Below, piece by piece: positions 10,819 through 22,735 of a stretch of DNA of 64,000 bases. The notes below the pieces were generated by a model that worked only from the letters and a program-made list of their open reading frames with translations, ran no database searches and was not told where the DNA came from. Origin of the DNA: Hydractinia symbiolongicarpus. Taxonomy: Eukaryota; Cnidaria; Hydrozoa; Anthoathecata; Hydractiniidae. Every line of letters begins with the position of its first letter. Position 1 is the first letter of the stretch. The DNA lies in contig NC_079879.1 of assembly GCF_029227915.1 (NCBI RefSeq), positions 9,486,001 to 9,550,000 of the forward strand, given 5' to 3'. The position numbers were made by a program, and so were the translations under genes.

Positions 10819-10890
10819 TGCCGTGACCAGGATTCGAACCTGGGTTATTACGACCACAACGCAATGTACTAACCACTGTACGATCACCGC
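10819..10890 (-). tRNA. tRNA-His(GTG), unit 38
   Basis: Same as unit 31; a duplicate at offset 2047. Confidence 0.55.
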
Positions 10891-11107
10891 TTATGTGAGA
10901 TTGACTATACATGCCTTGTTCAAAACACTCTGCTGCAATGCGATGATTAAGAAGTATATTACGTTATGTTTGAAGTCGATACACAACATAATTCGTTGAT
11001 ATAGAGAAAATAACAAAATGAATTCATAGGACTGTTTTCTCTAGCGAACGGATACAATTTAATCGATACAGAAGTACACGTTAACTTCATATCACAGATT
11101 CTGGTAA

Positions 11108-11179
11108 TGCCGTGACCAGGATTCAAACATGGGTTATTGCGACCACAACGCAATGTACTAACCACTATACGATCACGGC
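11108..11179 (-). pseudogene. tRNA-His-derived copy, unit 39
   Basis: Same lesions as unit 32; a duplicate at offset 2047. Confidence 0.6.
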
Positions 11180-11397
11180 TTATGTGAGATTGACTATACA
11201 TGCCTTGTTCAAAACACTCTGCTGCAAGGCGATGATTAAGAAGTATATTACGTTATGTTTGAAGTCGATACACAACATAATTCGGTGATATAAAGAAAAT
11301 AACAAAATGAATTCATAGGACTGTTTTCTCTAGCGAACGGAGACAATTTAATCGCTACAGAAGTACATATTCACTATCCTATCACTGACTCTTGTAA

Positions 11398-11469
11398 TGC
11401 CGTGACCAGGATTCGAACCTGGGTTATTGCGGCCACAACGCAATGTACTAACCACTATACGATCACGGC
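11398..11469 (-). tRNA. tRNA-His(GTG), unit 40
   Basis: Exact consensus. Confidence 0.97.
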
Positions 11470-11691
11470 TTATGTGGTATTGTTAACTATATATGCCTTT
11501 TTCAAAACACTCTGCTGCAATGCCTTGATTAAGAAATATATTTCGTTATGTTTGAAGTCGATACACAACATAATTCCGTGTTATAAAGAAAGTAAACAAA
11601 ATAAATGCACAGGACTTTTTTCTCTAGCGAACGGAGAAAATTTAATCGATACAGAAGTACATGTTCACTATCCTATCACTGACTCTTGTAA

Positions 11692-11763
11692 TGCCGTGAC
11701 CAGGATTCGAACCTGGGTTATTGCGGCCACAACGCAATGTACTAACCACTATACGATCACGGC
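11692..11763 (-). tRNA. tRNA-His(GTG), unit 41
   Basis: Exact consensus. Confidence 0.97.
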
Positions 11764-11990
11764 TGACGTGAGATAGTTATGTATATATGTCTTTTATAAA
11801 AAAAAAAAGTGCTGCAATGCGTTGATTAAGAAATGTATTACGTTATGTTTGAAGTCGATACACAACATAATTCGGTGTAATAGAGAAAACAAGCAAAATT
11901 AAAGCATCAGGAGCTGTTCATCCAAACGAACGGCGTCAATTTAATCGATACAGAAGTACATGTTCACTATCCTATCACTGACTCTTGTAA

Positions 11991-12062
11991 TGCCGTGACC
12001 AGGATTCGAACCTGGGTTTTTTCGGCCACAACGCAATGTACTAACCACTATACGATCACGGC
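11991..12062 (-). tRNA. tRNA-His(GTG), unit 42
   Basis: Anticodon-stem mismatch as in unit 35, plus a variable-loop change. Confidence 0.6.
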
Positions 12063-12284
12063 TTATGTGGTATTGTTAACTATATATGCCTTTTTCAAAA
12101 CACTCTGCTGCAATGCCTTGATTAAGAAATATATTTCGTTATGTTTGAAGTCGATACACAACATAATTCCGTGTTATAAAGAAAGTAAACAAAATAAATG
12201 CACAGGACTTTTTTCTCTAGCGAACGGAGACAATTTAATCGATACAGAAGTACATGTTCACTATCCCATCACTGACTCTTGTAA

Positions 12285-12356
12285 TGCCGTGACCAGGATT
12301 CGAACCTGGGTTATTGCGGCCACAACGCAATGTACTAACCACTATACGATCACGGC
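12285..12356 (-). tRNA. tRNA-His(GTG), unit 43
   Basis: Exact consensus. Confidence 0.97.
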
Positions 12357-12582
12357 TGATGTGAGATAGTTATGTATATATGTCTTTTATAAAAAAAAAA
12401 GTGCTGCAATGCGTTGATTAAGAAATGTATTACGTTATGTTTGAAGTCGATACACAACATAATTCGGTGTAATAGAGAAAACAAGCAAAATTAAAGCATC
12501 AGGAGCTGTTCATCCAAACGAACGGCGTCAATTTAATCGATACAGAAGAACATGTTCACTATCCTATCACTGACTCTTGTAA

Positions 12583-12654
12583 TGCCGTGACCAGGATTCG
12601 AACCTGGGTTATTTCGGCCACAACGCAATGTACTAACCACTATACGATCACGGC
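12583..12654 (-). tRNA. tRNA-His(GTG), unit 44
   Basis: Anticodon-stem mismatch as in unit 35. Confidence 0.65.
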
Positions 12655-12877
12655 TGAGGTGAGATTGTTATGTATATATGTCTTGTTCAAAACACTGTGC
12701 TGCAATGCGTTGATTAAGAAATGTATTACGTTATGCTTGAAGTCGATACACAACATAATTCGGTGTAATAGAGAAAACAAGCAAAATTAAAGCATCAGGA
12801 GCTGTTCATCCAAGCGAACGGGGTCAATTTAATCGATACAGAAGTACACGTTAACTTCATATCACAGATTCTGGTAA

Positions 12878-12949
12878 TGCGGTGACCAGGATTCAAACAT
12901 GGGTTATTGCGACCACAACGCAATGTACTAACCACTATACGATCACGGC
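12878..12949 (-). pseudogene. tRNA-His-derived copy, unit 45
   Basis: Lesions of unit 32 plus a C.C mismatch at acceptor pair 3. Confidence 0.7.
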
Positions 12950-13167
12950 TTATGTGAGATTGACTATACATGCCTTGTTCAAAACACTCTGCTGCAAGGC
13001 GATGATTAAGAAGTATATTACGTTATGTTTGAAGTCGATACACAACATAATTCGGTGATATAAAGAAAATAACAAAATGAATTCATAGGACTGTTTTCTC
13101 TAGCGAACGGAGACAATTTAATCGCTACAGAAGTACATATTCACTATCCTATCACTGACTCTTGTAA

Positions 13168-13239
13168 TGCCGTGACGAGGATTCGAACCTGGGTTATTGC
13201 GGCCACAACGCAATGTACTAACCACTATACGATCACGGC
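13168..13239 (-). tRNA. tRNA-His(GTG), unit 46
   Basis: One C.C mismatch in the T-stem. Confidence 0.7.
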
Positions 13240-13461
13240 TTATGTGGTATTGTTAACTATATATGCCTTTTTCAAAACACTCTGCTGCAAGGCCTTGATT
13301 AAGAAATATATTTCGTTATGTTTGAAGTCGATACACAACATAATTCCGTGTTATAAAGAAAGTAAACAAAATAAATGCACAGGACTTTTTTCTCTAGCGA
13401 ACGGAGACAATTTAATCGATACAGAAGTACATGTTCACTATCCTATCACTGACTCTTGTAA

Positions 13462-13533
13462 TGCCGTGACCAGGATTCGAACCTGGGTTATTGCGGCCAC
13501 AACGCAATGTACTAACCACTATACGATCACGGC
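13462..13533 (-). tRNA. tRNA-His(GTG), unit 47
   Basis: Exact consensus. Confidence 0.97.
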
Positions 13534-13759
13534 TGATGTGAGATAGTTATGTATATATGTCTTTTATAAAAAAAAAAAGTGCTGCAATGCGTTGATTAAG
13601 AAGTATAATTCGTTATGTTTGAAGTCAATACCCAACATAATTCGGTGTTATAAAGAAAACAAGCAAAATTAAAGCACCAGGAGCTGTTCATCCAAGCGCA
13701 CGGGATCAATTTAATCGATACAGAAGTACACGTTAACTACCTATCAGAGATTCTGGTAA

Positions 13760-13831
13760 TGCCGTGACCAGGATTCGAACCTGGGTTATTGCGGCCACAA
13801 CGCAATGTACTAACCACCATACGATCACGGC
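13760..13831 (-). tRNA. tRNA-His(GTG), unit 48
   Basis: A14 is G in the D-loop; all stems pair. Confidence 0.75.
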
Positions 13832-14053
13832 TTATGCGAGTTTGTTAACTATACATGCCTTGTTCAAAAGATTCTGCCGCAATGAGATGATTAAGAAGTA
13901 TATTACGTTATGTTTGAAGTCGATTCACAACATAATTCGGTGGTATAAAGAAAATAAACAAAATGAATTCATAGGACTGTTTTTTCTAACGAACGGAGAC
14001 ATTTTAATCGATACAGAAATATATGTTCACTTTACTATCACTGATTCTTCCAA

Positions 14054-14125
14054 TGCCGTGACCAGGATTCGAACCTGGGTTATTGCGGCCACAATGTAAT
14101 CTACTAACCACTATACGATCACGGC
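14054..14125 (-). pseudogene. tRNA-His-derived copy, unit 49
   Basis: Anticodon stem TTACA/CGCAA has two mismatches; the anticodon is still GTG. Confidence 0.55.
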
Positions 14126-14348
14126 TCATCTGAGATTGTTATCTATATATGTCATGTTCAAAACAATCTGCTGCAATGCGTTGATTAAGAAGTATATTTC
14201 GTTATGTTTGAAGTCGATACACAACATAATTCGGTTATATAAAGAAAATAAACAAAATAAATGCATCAGGAGATGTTCATCCAAGCGAACGGTGTCAATT
14301 TAATCGATACAGAAGTACACGTTAACTTCTTATCACAGATGCTGGTAA

Positions 14349-14420
14349 TGCCGTGACAAGGATTCGAAGCTGGGTTATTGCGGCCACAACGCAATGTACT
14401 AACCACTACACGACCACGGC
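14349..14420 (-). pseudogene. tRNA-His-derived copy, unit 50
   Basis: Two T-stem mismatches; acceptor pair 7 is G.U. Confidence 0.6.
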
Positions 14421-14641
14421 TAATGTGAGATTGTTAACTATACATGCCTTTTCAAAACACTCTGCTGCAATGAGATGATTAAGAAGTATATTACGTTATG
14501 TTTGAAGTCAATTCACAACATAATTCGGTGGTATAAAGAAAATAAACAAAATGAATTCACAGGACTGTTTTTTCTAGCGAACGGAGACATTTTAATCGAT
14601 ACAGAAATATATGTTCACTTTCCTATCACTGACTCTTGTAA

Positions 14642-14713
14642 AGCCGTGACCAGGATTCAAACCTGGGTTATTGCGGCCACAACGCAATGTACTAACCACT
14701 ATACGATCACGGC
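14642..14713 (-). pseudogene. tRNA-His-derived copy, unit 51
   Basis: C56 is T and the discriminator is T; other arms intact. Confidence 0.5.
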
Positions 14714-14935
14714 TCATATGAGATTGTTAACCATATATGTCTTGTTCAAAACACTCTGCTGCAATGCGATGATTAAGAGGTTTATTTCGTTATGTTTGAA
14801 GTCGATACACAACATATTTCGGTTATATAAACAAAATAAACAAAATAAATGCATGCGACTGTTTTCTCTAGTGAACGGAGACAATTTAATCGATACAGAA
14901 GTACATGTTCACTTTACTATCACTGATTCTTCCAA

Positions 14936-15007
14936 TGCCGTGACCAGGACTCGAGCCTGGGTTATTGCGGCCACAATGTAATCTACTAACCACTATACGA
15001 TCACGGC
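14936..15007 (-). pseudogene. tRNA-His-derived copy, unit 52
   Basis: As unit 49, plus T54 to C. Confidence 0.6.
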
Positions 15008-15230
15008 TCATCTGAGATTGTTATCTATATATGTCATGTTCAAAACAATCTGCTGCAATGCGTTGATTAAGAAGTATAATTCGTTATGTTTGAAGTCAAT
15101 ACCCAACATAATTCGGTGTTATAAAGAAAACAAGCAAAATTAAAGCACCAGGAGCTGTTCATCCAAGCGCACGGGATCAATTTAATCGATACAGAAGTAC
15201 ACGTTAACTACCTATCAGAGATTCTGGTAA

Positions 15231-15302
15231 TGCCGTGACCAGGATTCGAACCTGGGTTATTGCGGCCACAACGCAATGTACTAACCACCATACGATCACG
15301 GC
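15231..15302 (-). tRNA. tRNA-His(GTG), unit 53
   Basis: As unit 48; a duplicate at offset 1471. Confidence 0.75.
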
Positions 15303-15524
15303 TTATGCGAGTTTGTTAACTATACATGCCTTGTTCAAAAGATTCTGCCGCAATGAGATGATTAAGAAGTATATTACGTTATGTTTGAAGTCGATTCACA
15401 ACATAATTCGGTGGTATAAAGAAAATAAACAAAATGAATTCATAGGACTGTTTTTTCTAACGAACGGAGACATTTTAATCGATACAGAAATATATGTTCA
15501 TTTTCCTATCACTGATTCTTGTAA

Positions 15525-15596
15525 TGCCGTGACCAGGATTCGAACCTGGGTTATTGCGGCCGCAACGCAATGTACTAACCACTATACGATTACGAC
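15525..15596 (-). tRNA. tRNA-His body with GCG anticodon, unit 54
   Basis: The middle anticodon base has changed, giving GCG, an arginine anticodon. The acceptor has one A.C mismatch and one G.U. Confidence 0.45.
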
Positions 15597-15817
15597 TGTT
15601 GTGAGATTGTTATCTATATATATCTTGTTCAAAACACTGTGCCGCAATGCGATGATTAAGAAGTATATTTCGTTATGTTTGAAGTCGATACACAACACAA
15701 TTCGGTGATATAAAGAAAATAACAAAATTAATTCATAGGACTGTTTTCTCTAGCGAACGGAGACAATTTAAACGATATAGAAGTACATGTTCACTATCCT
15801 AACACTGACTCTTGTAA

Positions 15818-15889
15818 TGCCGTGACCAGGATTCGAACCTGGGTTATTGCGGCCACAACGCAATGTACTAACCACTATACGATCACGGC
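15818..15889 (-). tRNA. tRNA-His(GTG), unit 55
   Basis: Exact consensus. Confidence 0.97.
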
Positions 15890-16111
15890 TTATGTGTTAT
15901 TGTTAACTATATATGTCTTGTTCAAAACACTCTGCTGCAATGCCTTGATTAAGAAATATATTTCGTTATGTTTGAAGTCGATACACAACATAATTCCGTG
16001 TTATAAAGAAAGTAAACAAAATAAATGCACAGGACTGTTTTCTCTAGCGAACGGAGACAATTTAATCGACACAGAAGTATATGTTCACAATTCTATCACT
16101 GACTCTTGTAA

Positions 16112-16183
16112 TGCCGTGACCAGGACTCGAACCTGGGTTATTGCGGCCACAACGCAATGTACTAAACACTATACGATCAAGGC
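16112..16183 (-). tRNA. tRNA-His(GTG), unit 56
   Basis: Acceptor pair 4 is T.C; a minor T-loop change. Confidence 0.65.
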
Positions 16184-16405
16184 TCATGTCATATTGTTAA
16201 CTATACATGCCTTGTTCAAAACACTCTGCTGCAATGCGATGATTAAGAAGTATACTACGTTATGTTTGAAGTCGATACACAACATAATTCGGTGATATAA
16301 AGAAAATAAACAAAATGAATTCATAGGACTGTTTTCTCTAGCGAACAGAGACATTATAATCGATACAGAAATAGATGTTAACTTTCCTATCCCTGATTCT
16401 TGTAA

Positions 16406-16477
16406 TGCCGTGACCAGGATTCGAACCTGGGTTATTGCGGCCACAACGCAATGCACTAACCACTATACGATCACGGC
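16406..16477 (-). tRNA. tRNA-His(GTG), unit 57
   Basis: One change at the D-arm/anticodon-arm junction. Confidence 0.85.
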
Positions 16478-16698
16478 TAATGTGATATTGTTAACCATAT
16501 ATGTCTTGTTCAGAACACTCTGCTGCAATACGTTGATTAAGAAATATATTTCGTTTGTTTGAAGTCGATACACAACATAATTCGGTGATATAAAGAAAAT
16601 AAACAAAATGAATGCATAGGACTGTCTTCTCTAGCGAACGGAGACAATTTAATCGATACAGAAATATATGTTCACTTTCCTATCTCTGATTCTTGTAA

Positions 16699-16770
16699 TG
16701 CCGTGACCAGGATTGGAACCTGGGTTATTGCAGCCACAACGCAATGTACTAACCACTATACGATCACGGC
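16699..16770 (-). tRNA. tRNA-His(GTG), unit 58
   Basis: Purine 57 is C; G.U closes the anticodon stem. Confidence 0.55.
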
Positions 16771-16991
16771 GGATGTAAGATTGTTAACCATATATGTCCT
16801 GTTCAGAACACTCTGCTGCAATACGTTGATTAAGAAATATATTTCGTTTGTTTGAAGTCGATACACAACATAATTCGGTGATATAAAGAAAATAAACAAA
16901 ATGAATGCATAGGACTGTCTTCTCTAGCGAACGGAGACAATTTAATCGATACAGAAATATATGTTCACTTTCCTATCTCTGATTCTTGTAA

Positions 16992-17063
16992 TGCCGTGAC
17001 CAGGATTGGAACCTGGGTTATTGCAGCCACAACGCAATGTACTAACCACTATACGATCACGGC
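16992..17063 (-). tRNA. tRNA-His(GTG), unit 59
   Basis: Same changes as the adjacent unit 58; the pair looks like a recent tandem duplication. Confidence 0.55.
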
Positions 17064-17276
17064 TGATGTAAGATTGTTAACTATATATGTCCTGTTCAAA
17101 ACACTTGCGTTGATTAAGAACTATACTTCGTATGTTTGAAGTCAATACCCAACATAACTCGGTGTTATGAAGAAAACAAGCAAAATAAAAGCATCAGGAG
17201 CTGTTCATCCAAGCGCACGGGGTCAATTTAATCGATACAGAAGTACACGTTAACTTCATATCACAAATTCTGGTAA

Positions 17277-17348
17277 TGCCGTGACCAGGATTCGGACCTG
17301 GGTTATTACGACCACAACGCAATGTACTAACCACTGTACGATCACGGC
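17277..17348 (-). tRNA. tRNA-His(GTG), unit 60
   Basis: T55 is C in the T-loop; loop position 38 is T. Confidence 0.5.
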
Positions 17349-17566
17349 TTATGTTAGATTGACTATACAAGCCTTGTTCAAAACACTCTGCTGCAATGCA
17401 ATGATTAAGAAGTATATTACGTTATGTTTGAAGTCGATACACAACATAATTCGGTGATATAAAGAAAATAACAAAATGAATTCATAGGACTGTTTTCTCT
17501 AGCGAACGGAGACAATTTAATCGATACAGAAGTACATGTTAACTATCCTAACACTGACTCTTGTAA

Positions 17567-17638
17567 TGCCGTGACCAGGATTCGAACCTGGGTTATTGCG
17601 GCCACAACGCAATGTACTAACCACTATACGATCACGGC
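17567..17638 (-). tRNA. tRNA-His(GTG), unit 61
   Basis: Exact consensus. Confidence 0.97.
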
Positions 17639-17861
17639 TTATGTGTTATTGTTAACTATATATGTCTTGTTCAAAACACTCTGCTGCAATGCCTTGATTA
17701 AGAAATATATTTCGTTATGTTTGAAGTCAATACCCAACATAATTCGGTGTTGTAAAGAAAACAAGCAAAATTAAAGCATCAGGAGCTGTTCATCCAAGCG
17801 CACGGGGTCAATTTAATCGATACAGAGGTACACGTTAACTACCTGTCACAGATTCTGGTAA

Positions 17862-17933
17862 TGCCGTGCCCAGGATTCGAACCTGGGTTATTGCGGCCAC
17901 AACGCAATGTACTAACCACTATACGATCACGGC
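17862..17933 (-). tRNA. tRNA-His(GTG), unit 62
   Basis: Acceptor pair 7 is A.G; otherwise consensus. Confidence 0.8.
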
Positions 17934-18155
17934 TCATATGAGATTGTTAACCAAATATGTCTTGTTTAAAACACTCTGCTGCAATGCGATGATTAAGAAG
18001 TATATTTCGTTATGTTTGAAGTCGATACACAACATAATTCGGTTATATAAAAAAAATAAACAAAATAAATGCATAGGACTGTTTTCTCTAGCGAACGGAG
18101 ACAATTTAATCGATACAGCAGTACATGTTCACTATCCTATCACTGACTCTTGTAA

Positions 18156-18227
18156 TGCCGTGACCAGGATTCGAACCTGGGTTATTGCGGCCACAACGCA
18201 ATGTACTAACCACTATACGATTACGGC
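18156..18227 (-). tRNA. tRNA-His(GTG), unit 63
   Basis: Acceptor pair 6 is A.C. Confidence 0.75.
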
Positions 18228-18449
18228 TGATGTGAGATTGTTACCTATATATGTCTTGTTCAAAAAACTGAGCTGCAATGCCTTGATTAAGAAATATGTT
18301 TCGTATGTTTGAAATCAATACCCAACATAATTCGGTGTTATAAAGAAAACAAGTAAAATTAAAGCATCAGGAGCTGTTCATCCAAGCGCACTTGGTCAAT
18401 TTAATCGATACAGAAGTACGCGTTAACTTCCTATCACAGATTCTGGTGA

Positions 18450-18521
18450 TGCCGTGACCAGGATTCGAGCCTGGGTTATTGCGGCCACAACGCAATGTAC
18501 TAACCGCTATACGATCACGGC
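18450..18521 (-). tRNA. tRNA-His(GTG), unit 64, V1
   Basis: V1 changes only. Confidence 0.7.
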
Positions 18522-18745
18522 TTATGTGGGATTGCTAACTATACATGCCTTGTTCAAAACACTCTGCTGCAATGCGATGATTAAGAAGTATATTACGTTA
18601 TGTTTGAAGTCGATACACAACATAATTCGGTGAGATAAAGAAAACAAACAAAATGAATGCATAGGACTTTTTTCTCTAGCGAACGGAGACAGTTTAATCG
18701 ATACAGCAGTACATGTTTTCACTATCCCATCACTGACTCTTGTAA

Positions 18746-18817
18746 TGCCGTGACCAGGATTCGAACCTGGGTTATTGCAGCCACAACGCAATGTACTAAC
18801 CACTATACGATCACGGC
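18746..18817 (-). tRNA. tRNA-His(GTG), unit 65
   Basis: G.U closes the anticodon stem. Confidence 0.9.
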
Positions 18818-19040
18818 TGTTGTGAGATTGTTATCTATATATATCTTGTTCAAAACACTGTGCTGCAATGCGCTGATTAAGAATTGTATTACGTTATGTT
18901 TGAAGTCAATACACAAAATTATTCGGTGTAATAGAGAAAACAAGCAAAACTAAAGCATCAGGAGCTGTTCATCCAAGCGCACGGCGTCAATTTAATCGAT
19001 ACAGAAGCACACGTTAACTTCCTATCACAGATTCTGGGAA

Positions 19041-19112
19041 TGCCGTGACCAGGATTAGAACCTGGGTTATTGCGGCCACGAAGGAATGTACTAACAACTA
19101 TACGAACACGGC
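19041..19112 (-). pseudogene. tRNA-His-derived copy, unit 66
   Basis: Anticodon stem TTCCT/CGCAA has two mismatches and G57 is T; the anticodon is still GTG. Confidence 0.7.
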
Positions 19113-19333
19113 TAATGTAAGATTGTTAACTATACATGCCTTGTTTAAAACACTCTGCTGTAATGCGCTGATTAAGAAGTATCTTTCGTTACGTTTAAAG
19201 TGGATAGACAACATAATTCGGTTATATCAAAAAAATAAACAAAATGAATGCATAGGACTGTTTTCTCTAGCGAACGGAGACAATTTAGTCGATACAGAAG
19301 TACACGTTAACTTCCTATCACAGATTCTTCTAA

Positions 19334-19405
19334 TGCCATGACCAGGATTCGAACCTGGGTTATTGCGGCCACAACGCAATGTACTAACCACTATACGATC
19401 ACGGC
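19334..19405 (-). tRNA. tRNA-His(GTG), unit 67
   Basis: G.U at acceptor pair 4; otherwise consensus. Confidence 0.9.
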
Positions 19406-19628
19406 TGCTGTGAGATTGTTATCTATATATATATTGTTCCAAACAGTGTGCTGCAATGCGTTGATTAAGAAATATAATTCGTTATGTTTGAAGTCAATAC
19501 CCAACATAATTCGGTGTTGTAAAGAAAACAAGCAAAATTAAAGCATCAGGAGCTGTTCATCCAAGCGCACGGGGTCAATTTAATCGATACAGAGGTACAC
19601 GTTAACTACCTGTCACAGATTCTGGTAA

Positions 19629-19700
19629 TGCCCTGCCCAGGATTCGAACCTGGGTTATTGCGGCCACAACGCAATGTACTAACCACTATACGATCACGGC
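19629..19700 (-). pseudogene. tRNA-His-derived copy, unit 68
   Basis: Acceptor pairs 4 and 7 are mismatched. Confidence 0.55.
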
Positions 19701-19922
19701 TCATATGAGATTGTTAACCAAATATGTCTTGTTTAAAACACTCTGCTGCAATGCGATGATTACGAAGTATATTTCGTTATGTTTGAAGTCGATACACAAC
19801 ATAATTCGGTTATATAAAAAAAATAAACAAAATAAATGCATAGGACTGTTTTCTCTAGCGAACGGAGACAATTTAATCGATACAGCAGTACATGTTCACT
19901 ATCCTATCACTGACTCTTGTAA

Positions 19923-19994
19923 TGCCGTGACCAGGATTCGAAGCTGGGTTATTGCGGCCACAACGCAATGTACTAACCACTATACGATTACGGC
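19923..19994 (-). pseudogene. tRNA-His-derived copy, unit 69
   Basis: G53 is C, and acceptor pair 6 is A.C. Confidence 0.55.
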
Positions 19995-20216
19995 TGATGT
20001 GAGATTGTTACCTATATATGTCTTGTTCAAAAAACTGAGCTGCAATGCCTTGATTAAGAAATATGTTTCGTATGTTTGAAATCAATACCCAACATAATTC
20101 GGTGTTATAAAGAAAACAAGTAAAATTAAAGCATCAGGAGCTGTTCATCCAAGCGCACTTGGTCAATTTAATCGATACAGAAGTACGCGTTAACTTCCTA
20201 TCACAGATTCTGGTGA

Positions 20217-20288
20217 TGCCGTGACCAGGATTCGAGCCTGGGTTATTGCGGCCACAACGCAATGTACTAACCGCTATACGATCACGGC
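20217..20288 (-). tRNA. tRNA-His(GTG), unit 70, V1
   Basis: V1 changes only. Confidence 0.7.
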
Positions 20289-20510
20289 TTATGTGGGATT
20301 GCTAACTATACATGCCTTGTTCAAAACACTCTGCTGCAATGCGATGATTAAGAAGTATATTACGTTATGTTTGAAGTCCATACACAACATAATTCGGTGA
20401 TATAAAGAAAATAAACAAAATGAATTCTTAGGACTGTTTTCTGTAGCGAACGGAGACATTTTAATCGATACAGAAATATATGTTCACTTTCCTATCACTG
20501 ATTCATGTAA

Positions 20511-20582
20511 TGCCGTGGCCAGGATTTGAACCTGGGTTATTGCGGCCACAACGCAATGTACTAACCACTATACGATCACGGC
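20511..20582 (-). tRNA. tRNA-His(GTG), unit 71
   Basis: Acceptor pair 7 is A.C; A57 (tolerated). Confidence 0.75.
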
Positions 20583-20806
20583 TAATGTGATATTGTTAAC
20601 TGTAAATGTCATGTTCAGAACACTCTGCTGCAATGCGTTGATTAAGAAATATATTTCGTTATGTTTGAAGTCGATACACAACATAATTCGGTGACATAAA
20701 GAAAACAAACAAAATGAATGCATAGGACTTTTTTCTCTAGCGAACGGAGACAGTTTAATCGATACAGCAGTACATGTTTTCACTATCCTATCACTGACTC
20801 TTGTAA

Positions 20807-20878
20807 TGCCGTGACCAGGATTCGAACCTGGGTTATTGCGGCCACAACGCAATGTACTAACCACTATACGATCACGGC
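20807..20878 (-). tRNA. tRNA-His(GTG), unit 72
   Basis: Exact consensus. Confidence 0.97.
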
Positions 20879-21101
20879 TGTTGTGAGATTGTTATCTATA
20901 TATATCTTGTTCCAAACACTGTGCTGCAATGCGTTGATTAAGAAATATAATTCGTTATGTTTGAAGTCAATACCCAACATAATTCGGTGTTGTAAAGAAA
21001 ACAAGCAAAATTGAAGCATCAGGAGCTGTTCATCCAAGCGCACGGGGTCAGTTTAATCGATACAGAGGTACACGTTAACTACCTGTCACAGATTCTGGTA
21101 A

Positions 21102-21173
21102 TGCCGTGCCCAGGATTCGAACCTGGGTTATTGCGGCCACAACGCAATGTACTAACCACTATACGATCACGAC
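21102..21173 (-). tRNA. tRNA-His(GTG), unit 73
   Basis: Acceptor pair 7 mismatch and a G.U at pair 2. Its upstream spacer carries the 167-bp insertion. Confidence 0.7.
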
Positions 21174-21252
21174 TCATATGAGATTGTTAACCAAATATGT
21201 CTTGTTTAAAACACTCTGCTGTAATGCGATGATTAAGAAGTATATTTCGTTA

Positions 21253-21419
21253 ATAGCCTGTCGAAAAATCCACGGGGTCGCGCGTCCCTTAAATTTACCC
21301 GTCGCAACAAAGTAGACAAAATTATATAGCATTTGATATTGGTGTTTCCGTGACATCATTTTCTGACTCAGCGGGGGGTCCGCGCAGAGACAGACAGACG
21401 ACGGCTATTATTATAGAGA
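21253..21419. mobile_element. 167-bp non-array insertion with short inverted ends
   Basis: Array sequence is interrupted by a GC-richer block that begins in TAATAGCC (21251-21258) and ends near GGCTATTA (21403-21410), an 8-bp inverted pair. It resembles a small MITE or MITE remnant. I see no clear target duplication. The array lineage on its left matches 24,508 onward and that on its right matches 27,590 onward, so it sits at a recombination boundary. Confidence 0.55.
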
Positions 21420-21561
21420 TGTTTGAAGTCGATACACAACATAATTCGGTGATATAAAGAAAATAACAAAATGAATTCATGGGACTGTTTTCTCTAGCGA
21501 ACGGAGACATTTTAATCGATACAGAAATATATGTTCACTTTCCTAACACTTACTCTTGTAA

Positions 21562-21633
21562 TGCCGTGACCAGGATTCGAACCTGGGTTATTGCGGCCAC
21601 AACGCAATGTACTAACCACTATACGATCACGGC
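21562..21633 (-). tRNA. tRNA-His(GTG), unit 74
   Basis: Exact consensus. Confidence 0.97.
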
Positions 21634-21855
21634 TGATGTGAGATTTTTATCTATATATGTCTTGTTCAAAACATTGTGCTGCAATGCGTTGATTAAGAAA
21701 TATACTTCGTATGTTTGAAGTCAATGACCAACATAACTCGGTGTTATAAAGAAAACAAGCAAAATTAAAGCATCAGGAGCTGTTCATCCGAGCACACGGG
21801 GTCAACTTAATCGATGCAGAAGTACACGTTAACTACCTATCACAGATTCTGGGAA

Positions 21856-21927
21856 TGCCGTGACCAGGATTAGAACCTGGGTTATTGCCGCAACGAAGGA
21901 ATGAACTAACCACTATAAGATCACGGC
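21856..21927 (-). pseudogene. tRNA-His-derived copy, unit 75, anticodon position GTT
   Basis: Same anticodon-arm and T-loop lesions as unit 5, but an intact acceptor. Confidence 0.7.
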
Positions 21928-22147
21928 TAATGTGAGATTGTTAACTATACATGCCTTGTTCAAAATACTCTGCTGTAATGCGATGACTAAGAAGTATCTT
22001 TCGTTACGTTTGGAGTGGATAGACAACATAATTCGGTTATATAAAAAAATAAAAAAAATGAATGCATAGGACTGTTTTCTCTAGCGAACGGAGACAATTT
22101 AGTCGATACAGAAGTACACTTTAACTTCCTATCACAGATTCTTCTAA

Positions 22148-22219
22148 TGCCATGACCAGGATTCGAACCTGGGTTATTGCCGCCACAACGCAATGTACTA
22201 ATCACTATACGATCACAAC
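22148..22219 (-). pseudogene. tRNA-His-derived copy, unit 76
   Basis: G.G in the anticodon stem; acceptor weakened to several G.U pairs. Confidence 0.55.
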
Positions 22220-22442
22220 TGTTGTGAGATTGTTATCTATATATATCTTGTTTAAAACACTGTGCTGCAATGCGCTGATTAAGAATTGTATTACGTTATG
22301 TTTGAAGTCAATACACAAAATTATTCGGTGTAATAGAGAAAACAAGCAAAACTAAAGCATCAGGAGCTGTTCATCCAAGCGCACGGCTTCAATTTAATCG
22401 ATACAGAAGCACACGTTAACTTCCTATCACAGATTCTGGGAA

Positions 22443-22514
22443 TGCCGTGACCAGGATTAGAACCTGGGTTATTGCGGCCACGAAGGAATGTACTAACAAC
22501 TATACGAACACGGC
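22443..22514 (-). pseudogene. tRNA-His-derived copy, unit 77
   Basis: As unit 66; a duplicate at offset 3402. Confidence 0.7.
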
Positions 22515-22735
22515 TAATGTGAGATTGTTAACTATACATGCCTTGTTTAAAACACTCTGCTGTAATGCGCTGATTAAGAAGTATCTTTCGTTACGTTTGA
22601 AGTGGATAGACAACATAATTCGGTTATATCAAAAAAATAAACAAAATGAATGCATAGGACTGTTTTCTCTAGCGAACGGAGACAATTTAGTCGATACAGA
22701 AGTACACGTTAACTTCCTATCACAGATTCTTCTAA

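Larger units (their letters stand above)
18830..21250. repeat. Array sub-duplication, copy 1 (offset 3,402)
   Basis: Units 66-73 match units 77-84 with few differences. Copy 1 ends at the 167-bp insertion. Confidence 0.75.
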
